Shown here in pieces: positions 1-9,172 of a stretch of DNA of 64,000 bases. This stretch comes from JAJRPT01 sp965661945 (GTDB lineage Bacteria > Bacteroidota > Ignavibacteria > Kapaibacteriales > UBA2268): NCBI GenBank assembly GCA_965661945.1, contig CBFIFP010000008.1, positions 58,301-122,300 of the forward strand. The letters are read 5' to 3'. A model generated the notes under the pieces. That model searched no databases. It was not told the DNA's origin and worked only from the letters and a program-made list of their open reading frames with translations. Each line of letters starts with the position of its first letter. Position 1 is the stretch's first letter. Position numbers and translations under genes: made by a program.

Positions 1-157
1 CTAACTGAGAGTGTCTCGACCTCGTACATCTAGCCCATTGCTGTCTACCATTTTCAGTTTCAACTGCTTCACCAATCAACTCGTGCTTGGTTTCTTTCAT
101 CAAAAATGGTGAGTACAATGTTATGTACTTCGCTCTTCTAATTTTCTTTTTTGCCAT
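1..157 (-). CDS. N-terminal part of small conserved-looking basic protein (partial)
   Basis: An open frame starts at an ATG read from 157 and runs off the left edge, giving 52 visible residues. It begins MAKKKIRRAKYITLYSPF and is Lys/Arg-rich at its N-terminus. A good Shine-Dalgarno (TTGAGG) lies about 8 bases upstream of the ATG, which supports the start. There is no signal peptide or membrane segment in the visible part, so it is probably cytoplasmic. I do not recognise the family and give no function. It lies upstream of nothing else visible on its strand, and flhB ends about 220 bases behind it on the same strand, so the two could be separately transcribed. Confidence 0.6.
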   Translation of the reverse strand, partial: MAKKKIRRAKYITLYSPFLMKETKHELIGEAVETENGRQQWARCTRSRHSQL

Positions 158-378
158 AAAGCAAACCTCAAAATTTCAATGTGAACTAATTTTAGGATTA
201 CAAAAATACGGACTTTTTTTCAAACTACAAAATATTTTTTAACATATTCAAAATATAATTTCAATAAGATGTTAAATAATTTATAATAACAATGTAGATA
301 AACATTATAATTAACTAATATATATAATATGAAATTATTAATTTTTTTTAAAAAATATTAATAAAAATATTTTTAGTA

Positions 379-1464
379 TTAGTTTATTTTACTTTCCTTA
401 AGACTATAAACATAAGCCAGCACTTCGGCTACAGCCTTAAATAAATTTTCAGGAATTTCTTGGTTGATATCAACATTGTAGTATAAAGCTCTTGCAAGAG
501 GCGGCTCCTGGTATATTACTACATTATTTTCTTTAGCTTTTTCTCTAATTTGCTTAGCTATAAAATCAGCACCTTTTGCAACAACCCTTGGAGCAAACAT
601 TTTACCTTGGTCATATTTAATAGCAACAGCAAAGTGAGTAGGGTTTGTAATAACAACATCAGCTTCAGAAACTGAGTTAATCATTGCTTTTCTGACTCTT
701 TGTCTCATTAAACTTCTGAACTGACCTTTTACCCTTGGGTCACCTTCCATTTGCTTATGCTCATCTTTTACCTCTTGTTTTGTCATTTTCATATCTTGTT
801 TAAACTTCCATTTTTGATAAATGTAATCACTAAAAGCAATTAACATATACACAATTCCCATTTTAATAAGAATTTCCAAAGCAAGAGAACTCATCAGCAA
901 ACCAATCTCCATATACGGCTTCTCAACCATGGAAAGAACTTGTTCAAAATTACCATATAGAGTTGTAAAAATTACAGCTCCCAGAAAAGTAATTTTAGCA
1001 AAATTCTTAACTAATTCAAATATTGAACGCGAAGAAAAAAATATCTTTTTTAAACCTGCTCCTATCTTGAATATTTTTTTCAGATCTTCTGCTTCAGAAA
1101 ACTTCTTCCATGCAACTTTTAAACCTACTTGACTAACTTCAGAACTAAGAACAATAAAAAATATTATAAGTATCACAGGCAAAATAAGCCCTGCAGCATA
1201 CCCTATTATTTTTGGATAATAACTAATGAAATTTTCATAATTTATTGATATTTGAGAAGAATTTTGAAGTATATGACTCATAAATGTCATATAGTTATTA
1301 ATCAATGGAATTCCAAAAACAAACACAGAAAGTCCTCCTATCAAAAGCACAGCTGATGTTGTAACATCTGCACTCTTTGATACCTGCCCACGGTCACGAC
1401 CATCGTCTAACCTTTTCCGTGTGGCGTCTTCGGATTTCTCTTGTCCTTCTTTATTCTCAGCCAT
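379..1464 (-). CDS. flhB: Flagellar export switch protein FlhB
   Basis: 361 residues, the usual FlhB length. FlhB sits in the inner membrane beside the FliP/Q/R export gate of the flagellar type III secretion system and switches substrate class from rod/hook to filament. Visible: the N-terminal family signature (EDATRKRLDDGRDRGQVSKS, residues 12-31), four hydrophobic segments, then a charged cytoplasmic domain with the autocleavage motif NPTH at 274-277 followed by the usual PEPPLAR-like region (QEPPLARALY). The gene follows fliR with a 14-base gap, so the two form an operon. YscU-type injectisome paralogues share the NPTH motif, but the N-terminal signature and pairing with fliR fit the flagellar form. 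A flagellum in a T9SS-bearing bacterium is notable. Confidence 0.93.
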   Translation of the reverse strand: MAENKEGQEKSEDATRKRLDDGRDRGQVSKSADVTTSAVLLIGGLSVFVFGIPLINNYMTFMSHILQNSSQISINYENFISYYPKIIGYAAGLILPVILIIFFIVLSSEVSQVGLKVAWKKFSEAEDLKKIFKIGAGLKKIFFSSRSIFELVKNFAKITFLGAVIFTTLYGNFEQVLSMVEKPYMEIGLLMSSLALEILIKMGIVYMLIAFSDYIYQKWKFKQDMKMTKQEVKDEHKQMEGDPRVKGQFRSLMRQRVRKAMINSVSEADVVITNPTHFAVAIKYDQGKMFAPRVVAKGADFIAKQIREKAKENNVVIYQEPPLARALYYNVDINQEIPENLFKAVAEVLAYVYSLKESKIN

Positions 1465-1478
1465 TTTATTTTTTTAAA

Positions 1479-2279
1479 TTAATAAATTCTTTCTGGGTAG
1501 AGCGTCATCAAAAATGTATATAGTTGCTCTTGTAAGCCCTCTAATGAATACTTTGCCACCATTACAAATAATGGCACTGATGCTACCAATACTAATAAAC
1601 CAACCGCAACTTTCAACTGAAAACTCAAAATGAAAATATTAGTTTGCGGAGCTACTCTTGCCAGCAAAGCGAGAGATAAATTAGTTAAAAATAATGATAT
1701 TAATATTGGTGATGCCATTTTAATTCCTAAAATAAAAACACTTGTTGCCATTTTCATAAAAAGAGTAATAGTGCTTGTTGTAATTGCCATTGTTGTAAGA
1801 GGTATTGCCTTTACCGACAAAAATATAGCTTCAAATAAGTAATGATGACCATTAATAAATAAAAAAATCATCAAAACCATTAATTCTTTTATCTCACCCA
1901 CAAGTGATGGAGTTGAGTTCTCTCTGTCGAATAGTGTTGCTGTTTGATAACCCATATCCATATCGATAAGCCCTCCAGCCATCCTTGCTGCCCAAAAAAC
2001 AGAGTTTGCAAAAAAACCAATCATAAGCCCAATAAAAAACTCTTTAAAAACTATTAAAATTAAATTCCATAAATGAAATTCAATTGTGGGATGTTCATTC
2101 CATAATGCTGATGTTATAATAGTAGCCAATATTACTGAAATCATAATCTTAACATGGGGAATAATAGCCGAAGATCTGAATAACGGCGCTGAGGTCATTA
2201 TACCAGTAATGCGGATAAATATGAGTAAACCTACAAGAAACTTACCCATAAAAAACATAACTGTTGAGTCATCAACCAA
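1479..2279 (-). CDS. fliR: Flagellar export gate protein FliR
   Basis: 266 residues, family-typical length, nearly all hydrophobic with about six membrane segments. FliR is part of the FliP5-FliQ4-FliR1 core gate of the flagellar export apparatus. The N-terminal half carries the typical pattern of a first helix followed by R(I/V)xGxMxxAPLF (here RITGIMTSAPLFRSS, residues 23-37). The middle holds the conserved G-(F/L)-xx(D/N)xxMG-type segment (GGLIDMDMGYQTATLFDR). It precedes flhB in the same transcript. The first ATG at 2279 gives a normal N-terminus. FliP/FliQ and other flagellar genes are not in this window. Confidence 0.9.
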   Translation of the reverse strand: MVDDSTVMFFMGKFLVGLLIFIRITGIMTSAPLFRSSAIIPHVKIMISVILATIITSALWNEHPTIEFHLWNLILIVFKEFFIGLMIGFFANSVFWAARMAGGLIDMDMGYQTATLFDRENSTPSLVGEIKELMVLMIFLFINGHHYLFEAIFLSVKAIPLTTMAITTSTITLFMKMATSVFILGIKMASPILISLFLTNLSLALLARVAPQTNIFILSFQLKVAVGLLVLVASVPLFVMVAKYSLEGLQEQLYTFLMTLYPERIY

Positions 2280-2488
2280 ACTAACCCTATGATATTAATA
2301 GTTATTAATAAAATATTAAATAGGAAATATTAAAAAATAGAATTTCTATTCTTTTCAATTTTTCCAATTAATACTGACATACTATTAAAATTAATTACAC
2401 TTATTATGCCAGAATGTTATTTGTTTTAAAATATGACTCTAAAATCTGCTTTTTAACACTAATAAAAATACTATTTTTTTATCAATGA

Positions 2489-3745
2489 TTAATTTATCTG
2501 AATAGAATAAGATAATTGTTTTGCTAATTCTTCGGTAAGAAGTTTTCTGTCGAATAGATTTACGAAATTATTATCCGGCTTAGGCAAGTCTTTAGCTTGC
2601 CATAACTCATAATATTTTAATATCGCTGATTTGATTTCATCTATATTTTTAGGAGGAGTTACAATAGATGCTTTATATTGCTGGCATAAAGCTTTCATAC
2701 TACCATTTGGTATAGTTGCCAGAATTGGTTTTTTTGCGCCAAAATATTCCCAAAGTTTACCAGGTGTTCTTATATTATCATTTAACATTAGCCATAAAAT
2801 ATCTGAGTCTAAAAGATAATTAATTGCCTCTTTATGTTTTACAAATCCTATGCAAGAAACTACATTTTCCAATTTATATTTTTTTATCATCTTAATATGA
2901 CTTTTACGCATCAAACCTACTAAGCGAATTTTTAAATGTTTAGCAATCGAAGGTTGTTCTTTTATTAGTTTTTGAATCGCCTTAAAAAAATACTTAGGGG
3001 TTCTATTATCTTGAAATACACCCGAATGAGTTATCGTAAAATAATTTATATCTGGCTTAATATCATTAAAAAACTTAAAATCTTCGGAATCATACCCATG
3101 AGGTAGAATTACAACATCATCATAAGAAAGAAATTTATATCTCTTGATCAACATCTCTTTTGCATATCGAGAGATAACAAATGCTTTTGTTGAAGTTTTG
3201 AGTATTTTATCTTCTAATTTAATTGCTTTATTTTTATGATACGGAGTTGGAAAATAATGAAATTCATTATCAGTCCAACTATCTCTATAATCTATAAGAT
3301 AAGGAATATTATATTTTTCAGAAAGTTCTTTGCCTATTAAAAAATCAGTAAATGGTGGAGCCGTTGAGAATATTGCTTCAATATTATGTTCTTTAAAAAT
3401 ACTTTCAGCCGTAGAAAGAGCATACTTCTTCCACTTCACTTTTGAATCTGGAATATTAGCAAAATTTAAAAAGAAGCGCCCAATTTTTTGAATTGTATAA
3501 TTTGGCAAATTAGCGTTTATTTTCTTCTTCTTATTTTTATCATTAGTTCTATAAACTGATAATCCAGTTTCTAAAAGCTCATTATTTAATGATTCATCAT
3601 AGGCATAGTAATTTTGGTTAGAAGTAGTCAAAATAACTGCTTCCCATCCGTAGTTTTTAAGATACTTCGCAAATTTCAGAGTTCTCTGAACTCCACTCAA
3701 ACCCATTGGTGGAAAATAATATGCTATAAATAAACATTTTCTCAT
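2489..3745 (-). CDS. GT-B glycosyltransferase (group 1 / GT4-like)
   Basis: 418 residues. The start MRKCLFIAYYFPPMGLSGVQ is the typical N-terminal nucleotide-fold strand and Gly-rich loop of GT4-like glycosyltransferases. The C-terminal half has the donor-binding Rossmann pattern: a strand-turn at TITHSGVF near residue 240, FVKHKEAINYLLDSDILWLML, and the FGAKKPILATIPNGS segment where nucleotide-sugar enzymes place their sugar-binding loop. No membrane anchor is seen. It stands alone, with about 200 bases to fliR and about 235 to tRNA-Pro, so no pathway partner shows the substrate. A role in exopolysaccharide or LPS assembly, or in glycoprotein decoration, is inference. Confidence 0.75.
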   Translation of the reverse strand: MRKCLFIAYYFPPMGLSGVQRTLKFAKYLKNYGWEAVILTTSNQNYYAYDESLNNELLETGLSVYRTNDKNKKKKINANLPNYTIQKIGRFFLNFANIPDSKVKWKKYALSTAESIFKEHNIEAIFSTAPPFTDFLIGKELSEKYNIPYLIDYRDSWTDNEFHYFPTPYHKNKAIKLEDKILKTSTKAFVISRYAKEMLIKRYKFLSYDDVVILPHGYDSEDFKFFNDIKPDINYFTITHSGVFQDNRTPKYFFKAIQKLIKEQPSIAKHLKIRLVGLMRKSHIKMIKKYKLENVVSCIGFVKHKEAINYLLDSDILWLMLNDNIRTPGKLWEYFGAKKPILATIPNGSMKALCQQYKASIVTPPKNIDEIKSAILKYYELWQAKDLPKPDNNFVNLFDRKLLTEELAKQLSYSIQIN

Positions 3746-3979
3746 AACGCAAAATTAAGGAAATTATATAATAACCTACACATAAATAGTTTTCAACAGA
3801 AATGAAAATTAAATTGATTACTAAAATGTGTTTTTAAAATAATTAAAAAGTAAGAATTTGTGATTGATAATATTGCAAGTTATAATGTGGGTTATATAAA
3901 ATTTATATCAGTTCTTTTTCGAGCTTATAAGAAGTTTATTCTAAGATAATCTTTATTAATTCTGAATTAATAAATTAAG

Positions 3980-4054
3980 TCGGAGTAGCAGGATTCGAAC
4001 CTGCGGCCTTCTGGTCCCAAACCAGACGCGCTAACCGGACTGCGCCATACTCCG
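3980..4054 (-). tRNA. tRNA-Pro (anticodon TGG)
   Basis: On the minus strand the sequence folds as a cloverleaf: acceptor CGGAGTA/TACTCCG (3981-3987 with 4048-4054), a TTCGAAT T-loop, and an anticodon stem TCTGG/CCAGA enclosing TTTGGGA, so the anticodon is TGG (Pro). The discriminator base is A. CCA is not encoded. Confidence 0.95.
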
Positions 4055-4156
4055 AAATGTTTTTTGTGAGAGCGTTTCAGATAGAATTTCAAAATTAAGG
4101 AGTATTATTTTAATTTCCAAATTTTATTTTAAAATTCAAAAACAATTTTCTAATTA

Positions 4157-6175
4157 TCATACTTCCCCCACCAAATCAAAGAACTCCTCCTCGTTTAAAA
4201 TTGTTACTTCGAGCTTCTTTGCTTTGTCGAATTTACTACCTGGGCTGTCTCCTACCACTAAAAATGATGTTGCTTTCGAGACTGATTTCGTTTCTCTGCC
4301 TCCGAGTTTTTCTATTATCTTTGCAGCTTCTTTTCTGCTCATTCTCCCTAACTCTCCAGTGAATACAAAGGTTTTTCCAAGTAATTTATCCGAACTCGCT
4401 TCCTCTTCTGCTTTCTGGAAGTTCAAGCCCACCGCTTTCAGTTCTTCAATTAATGTTAAGTTCTCTTGGGTATTAAACCAATTATATATTGATTCCGCAA
4501 TCTTCTCCCCAATCTCATGAATTGCCACCAATTCTTCTTTGCTTGCTTTCAATAATTTATCAATATTATCAAAATACTTAACAAGCAACTTTGCGCTTCC
4601 CTCTCCCAAGTGCCTAATGCCAAGCCCATATAACACTTTTACAAAATCTTGCTTTTTAGATTCATCTATCGCGTTAAGTAAGCGCTGTACTGACTTTTCG
4701 CCCCAGCCCTCATAGTTTTTAATCTCATCGGCAAAATCTTTTAGAAAATAAATATCTTTAATATCGCTTAATATTCCTTTATCAACAAAATCTCCTACCA
4801 CCTTCTCGCCTAATGTATCAATATCCATCGCATTTCTACTCGCAAAATGCTCTATCCTTTTCTTAACAATTAGCGGATGATTTGCTGTATCATCAATATA
4901 ATAATTCGCTTCGCCTTCTTTTCTGAATATTTTATGCCCATCAACCTCTTCTGGAAACTCAAATTTCACAATATCCGCACCTCTTTTCTCCAAAACTACC
5001 CTTGTAACTTTTGGGATTATTTCGCCGCCCTTCTCAATCATCACATAATCCCCAATCCTTATATCCTTCTCTGTTATATAGTCTTGGTTGTAGAGCGAAG
5101 CACGTCTGACCGTTGTTCCAGAAAGTAATACTGGCTCAAGTTCCGCAACTGGTGTGATTGTGCCTTGTCTACCAATTTGCAAAGTAATATCATTTAGTCT
5201 AGTTTCAACTGTTTCTGTTTCAAATTTATAAGCTACCGCCCATCGAGGAGACCTTGCTATCGTTCCAAGTTCATCTTGCAAAGGGATTTCATCAACCTTT
5301 ATGACAATTCCATCAATAGCAAACTCCAAACCACTTCGTCTTTTATCCCAATCTTTTATAAAATTCTCAATAGAATCAACATCTTTATGTTTTTCAATGT
5401 GTTCCGACACCTCAAAACCAAGCTGCTTCATTAAATTATAATTCTCATACTGCGAAATCAAACTAACTCTATCACAAATCAAATAATAAAAGGTTGCTTG
5501 TAAATGTCGTTTCGCCACTTCACTCGAATCCAACTGCTTTAAAGTCCCTGCTGTTGTATTTCGAGGATTTGCGTACAATTGTAAACCCTTTTCTGCCCTT
5601 GTTTTGTTCAACTTCTCGAAATCTAATGTATTCATAAAACATTCCCCACGAACCTCAAAGTCATCTAATAATTTTCCATTCACTTTAACCCTATTTACTT
5701 TAATTGGAATGGACTTAATTGTTTTTATATTGTTTATAATATTATCGCCTTTAGTTCCGTCTCCTCTTGTAAGTGCAATTTCTAACTCACCATTTTTGTA
5801 ATGAAGAGAAATAGCTACTCCATCATATTTCAATTCAGTTGTGTAATTATAATTTTCGTGTTCTAATTGTTTTTTAACTCTTTTGTCAAATTCCCTAATC
5901 TCTTCAATTGAATAAGTATTAGCCAAAGACAACATAGGACGTTTATGAGCGATTGTTTCAAAACCATCGATTGGTTTGCCACTAACTCTTTGCGTGGGAG
6001 AATCACCCCGTAAGTACTCTGGATTGGCAATTTCAAGTTCTTTTAGCTCTGCAAAAAGTAGGTCATAATCTTTATCGGAGATAATTGGCTGGGCTTCTTG
6101 GTAATAAAGCTGGTCATGTTTATTAATTTCATTAATTAAAAAATCAATTCTGGACTTAAGTTCTGTTTTATTCAT
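4157..6175 (-). CDS. ligA: NAD-dependent DNA ligase LigA lacking the zinc-finger cysteines
   Basis: About 672 residues, normal LigA length. It seals nicks in replication and repair using NAD+. Visible in order: the Ia domain with the HDQLYY motif, adenylation domain with catalytic Lys in ELKYDG (Lys116 from this start), OB fold (ITLQIGRQGTITPVAELEPV), then a zinc-finger position, HhH domain (LYGLGIRHLGEGSAK) and a C-terminal BRCT domain. In normal LigA the zinc finger has four Cys (CPxC ... C ... C). Here the same place (FPEEVDGHKIFRKEGEAN, then YYIDDTANHPLIVKK) has none, and the whole protein has only two Cys elsewhere. The frame is also open from a TTG at 6190, but the ATG at 6175 gives the usual N-terminus and is preferred. 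Confidence 0.93.
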   Translation of the reverse strand: MNKTELKSRIDFLINEINKHDQLYYQEAQPIISDKDYDLLFAELKELEIANPEYLRGDSPTQRVSGKPIDGFETIAHKRPMLSLANTYSIEEIREFDKRVKKQLEHENYNYTTELKYDGVAISLHYKNGELEIALTRGDGTKGDNIINNIKTIKSIPIKVNRVKVNGKLLDDFEVRGECFMNTLDFEKLNKTRAEKGLQLYANPRNTTAGTLKQLDSSEVAKRHLQATFYYLICDRVSLISQYENYNLMKQLGFEVSEHIEKHKDVDSIENFIKDWDKRRSGLEFAIDGIVIKVDEIPLQDELGTIARSPRWAVAYKFETETVETRLNDITLQIGRQGTITPVAELEPVLLSGTTVRRASLYNQDYITEKDIRIGDYVMIEKGGEIIPKVTRVVLEKRGADIVKFEFPEEVDGHKIFRKEGEANYYIDDTANHPLIVKKRIEHFASRNAMDIDTLGEKVVGDFVDKGILSDIKDIYFLKDFADEIKNYEGWGEKSVQRLLNAIDESKKQDFVKVLYGLGIRHLGEGSAKLLVKYFDNIDKLLKASKEELVAIHEIGEKIAESIYNWFNTQENLTLIEELKAVGLNFQKAEEEASSDKLLGKTFVFTGELGRMSRKEAAKIIEKLGGRETKSVSKATSFLVVGDSPGSKFDKAKKLEVTILNEEEFFDLVGEV

Positions 6176-6507
6176 ATATTTAAAAATCAATTGTTAGTAT
6201 TTTAAAGCGAAAATACGAAAAAATATCTTGTATTTTATTATTATAATATATAAAAATATGTAAAGTCATTTAAATTTGTGTTTATTTCATTAGCTTATTT
6301 AATGTCAACAATCCTAAATTCACAAAGTTTCAACAATATTTTTTACAATTAATTTTTTTTATTAACAAAATTATCTTATATTACCAATTGAGATTTGCAT
6401 AAAATAAAAAACTTTCATTATAAACTCAACCAAGTTCTCACCTTAAGGAGAGAATTTAAGAGGGGCAAAAAAGAAAAATGTAATAAAAATTATTGTAAGG
6501 TAAAATT
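6176..6507. other. AT-rich intergenic region between ligA and a divergent exported-protein gene
   Basis: About 330 bases without a supported gene, between divergently transcribed ligA and the gene at 6508. It is almost pure A/T and should hold both promoters, but I cannot assign boxes with confidence. A GTAAGG at 6496-6501 is a plausible ribosome binding site for the 6508 start. Confidence 0.4.
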
Positions 6508-8352
6508 ATGAAAATATTATTATTTTTTATGATATTTTCTACTAATTCTATTTTTTCAAATGAATGGCAGAAAATAAAATCTGATGATTTAGGTCATACT
6601 AAAAAAATTATCTGTTTAGATACTAATTTCTGTTATTTGCTATCTTCTGAAAGAATATATAAAACAACTGATAAAGGCAAGACTTGGGAATTTTTAATAA
6701 AAAATCCAAAATTTACAAGCTATTTATCATCGCCAAATGTAAATAATTTATTCACAAGTTTTAGTACTGGTGAATCGGATGGTGATTTTTTATATTCTTC
6801 AAATTCTGGACTTACTTTTTCACATCACATTATAGATAGTGTAACAAGTTTTAAAGATATTATAATGTTTGATAGTTTAAATGGAATAATTGAAGGAGCA
6901 TTTTTAACAGTTCCTCTATATTACATTTTACTAACAAATGATAATTGGAAAACTTATGAAACTTTTAACCCAATGTCAACAGATGATTTACTTGAAAAAA
7001 AACTTATGTATATTTATGGTGATATGGAAAAATATAGTGAAGAAGAAATATTAATGATACTGCAACTCTTAGATACAAGTAATAGACCAAAAACGCCAGT
7101 AATTGAAAGTTACATAATGAAATTAAATATTTTTTCGAAAAAATTTGATTTAATTAAATTGAATTTTGAATTTAGACTAAGTTCTGACTTTTGTATAGTA
7201 ACTGACAGTCTATATTTTCTTGCTGGCAACACTAATGTAATAAGTGGTGGCACTGGACACGATGCAATATTCAAAACAATAGATGCCGGAAAAACTTGGA
7301 GAAAAGTTTTAGATTTATATTCTTCGTCTTCCAAGATAACAAATCAATCTGCATTTGGTTTACAAAAAATAGCATTTAAAAATGATTCTGTAGGAATTGC
7401 AGTTGGTCAGTTTGGGAAAATAGTTTATACCTATGATGGTGGTGAAAGTTGGATTTATGAAAAAGATTTGCCACCTTATCTTGGAGGCAGTGAAAGTAAT
7501 CCTCCAACAATGATAATAGAATATGCTGGTGATACTCCAATAATTGGTGCATTTAATGGAACCATCCACGTTATGACAGAAGATACTTATGCCCCAAAGC
7601 CAGAAGACACTCTAACTATCAGCGGTAGAGTTACCTTAGATGGTGTTGGATTAGAAGGTATTGCAATTTCTTTAAATACTTATCGAATTACAATGACTGA
7701 TGAAAATGGATATTATAAATTTAGAAAATTACCAACTGGTAATCATAAAGTTAATGCAATAAATAAATATTATGATGATGGTAATCCAACTTATTATAAT
7801 AGACCATTTTCCTTTTCATCAGAATATGATTTAGATTTAACTTCTGACACAACTGAAATAGACTTTGAAGCAACAGATAATCGTAATTTTTATAGTTTGT
7901 CTGGCTCAGTAACATTAGATGGCAATGGTTTAGAAAACATTTTAATGCAATATGGAAGCAACACAGTTACAACAAACGAAGATGGTTTTTTCTTATTTGA
8001 AAACATAGAACAATGGCGACATAACCTAACCCCACTAACCCCTGGCTACATTTACGACCCCGAATTTTACGACATAACATTAAACCAAAACTTCACATCA
8101 ATGGACTTTGTCGCCAGCCCCATAACATATGTAAAGAGCAATCCAAATTTTGAGTTTAAGAATAACATCATATACAGTAAAGAAATAGTTGGTCATACAT
8201 ATAGATTAATAGACTTGCAAGGTAGAGTTATCAAAAGCAGTAATTTATCACCGACAATAGATTTTAATTATTTAGATAATGGAACTTATATACTGCAAAT
8301 CACTAAAAACAACATCGAAGTATTTAGCGAGAAATTTCAGGTGGTGCGGTGA
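6508..8352 (+). CDS. T9SS-exported protein with BNR/Ycf48-like repeats and two carboxypeptidase-regulatory-like domains
   Basis: 614 residues with a short signal peptide (MKILLFFMIFSTNSIFS). The N-terminal half contains Asp-box/BNR-like blades: TTDKGKTWEFL near 55, TIDAGKTWRKV near 260 and TYDGGESWIYE near 310, so it is probably a beta-propeller of the photosystem-stability-factor type. Two beta-sandwich repeats follow (ISGRVTLDGVGLEGIAISL near 370; LSGSVTLDGNGLENILMQY near 465), each continuing TxxENGYYKF/TNEDGFFLF as in carboxypeptidase regulatory-like domains. The C-terminus (YRLIDLQGRVIKSS ... LDNGTYILQITKN) is a type IX secretion sorting domain. It is probably secreted or surface-attached. 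Ligand unknown. Confidence 0.72.
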   Translation: MKILLFFMIFSTNSIFSNEWQKIKSDDLGHTKKIICLDTNFCYLLSSERIYKTTDKGKTWEFLIKNPKFTSYLSSPNVNNLFTSFSTGESDGDFLYSSNSGLTFSHHIIDSVTSFKDIIMFDSLNGIIEGAFLTVPLYYILLTNDNWKTYETFNPMSTDDLLEKKLMYIYGDMEKYSEEEILMILQLLDTSNRPKTPVIESYIMKLNIFSKKFDLIKLNFEFRLSSDFCIVTDSLYFLAGNTNVISGGTGHDAIFKTIDAGKTWRKVLDLYSSSSKITNQSAFGLQKIAFKNDSVGIAVGQFGKIVYTYDGGESWIYEKDLPPYLGGSESNPPTMIIEYAGDTPIIGAFNGTIHVMTEDTYAPKPEDTLTISGRVTLDGVGLEGIAISLNTYRITMTDENGYYKFRKLPTGNHKVNAINKYYDDGNPTYYNRPFSFSSEYDLDLTSDTTEIDFEATDNRNFYSLSGSVTLDGNGLENILMQYGSNTVTTNEDGFFLFENIEQWRHNLTPLTPGYIYDPEFYDITLNQNFTSMDFVASPITYVKSNPNFEFKNNIIYSKEIVGHTYRLIDLQGRVIKSSNLSPTIDFNYLDNGTYILQITKNNIEVFSEKFQVVR

Positions 8353-8363
8353 TATGGTTGTAA

Positions 8364-8396
8364 AACCTTCGGAAGGTTCGAAACCTTCCGAAGGTT
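8364..8396. repeat. Nested palindrome downstream of the 6508 gene
   Basis: AACCTTCGGAAGGTT (8364-8378) is followed after CGA by its exact reverse complement AACCTTCCGAAGGTT (8382-8396). Each arm is itself a 7+1+7 palindrome. It could act as a terminator hairpin for the upstream gene, though no T-run follows. It may be a dispersed palindromic repeat. Confidence 0.75.
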
Positions 8397-8570
8397 GATA
8401 AATGCAAAGTGCAATATTTTTAATTATAATCCTTCTTATGAAATTATGGGAAGAGAAAGCAACAACAATGAAGAATAAATACTCATATAATAAATAAAAT
8501 AATCAAAAAGCAATTATTAGTAAATAACATCGTCAATAGTTAATTATTAAATAATAAAAAAGGAAGATTA

Positions 8571-9164
8571 ATGCATAATGCTTTAATTCCAATGGTAATA
8601 GAGCAAACTTCACGCGGAGAAAGAAGTTTCGATATTTATTCAAGACTCTTAAAAGATAATATAATATTCATAAATACCCCAATTGATGACCAAATAGCAA
8701 GTTTAGTTATCGCACAATTACTTTTTTTGGCAAGCGAAAACCCAAAGAAAGATATCAATATGTATATCAATTCACCTGGAGGTTCAGTAAGTGCAGGACT
8801 TGCAATATATGATACAATGCAATATGTCAAAAATGATATTTCAACAATCTGTATAGGAATGGGAGCTTCAATGGCTCAGGTTTTATTATGTGCAGGAACA
8901 AAAGGTAAGAGATATTCTCTTACTCATTCAAGAATATTGATGCATCAGCCAATGGGTGGTACTCAAGGACAAGCATCAGATATAGAAATCTACACTCAAG
9001 AGATGGTTAGAATAAGAGAAGATTTATATAATATTATTGCAAAGCACACAGGTAAAAGTAAAGAGCAAATTAAAATTGATGCAGATAGGGATAAGTATCT
9101 TTCCGCTCAAGATGCTCTTGAATATGGAATAATTGACCAAATTTTAGTAAATACAGAGAAGTAA
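8571..9164 (+). CDS. clpP: ATP-dependent Clp protease proteolytic subunit
   Basis: 197 residues, normal ClpP length. It is the serine peptidase barrel that degrades proteins fed by ClpX. The catalytic triad is visible: Ser100 in GMGASMAQ, His125 in LMHQP and Asp174 in DADRDKYLS. The oxyanion-hole glycines NSPGGSVSAG are at 67-76. An AAGGAAG site lies just before the ATG (8561-8567). clpX follows 8 bases after the stop, so the two form the usual clpPX operon. The Ser motif reads GASMAQ rather than the common AASMGA, a mild variation that leaves the nucleophile intact. Confidence 0.97.
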   Translation: MHNALIPMVIEQTSRGERSFDIYSRLLKDNIIFINTPIDDQIASLVIAQLLFLASENPKKDINMYINSPGGSVSAGLAIYDTMQYVKNDISTICIGMGASMAQVLLCAGTKGKRYSLTHSRILMHQPMGGTQGQASDIEIYTQEMVRIREDLYNIIAKHTGKSKEQIKIDADRDKYLSAQDALEYGIIDQILVNTEK

Positions 9165-9172
9165 AGAATATA

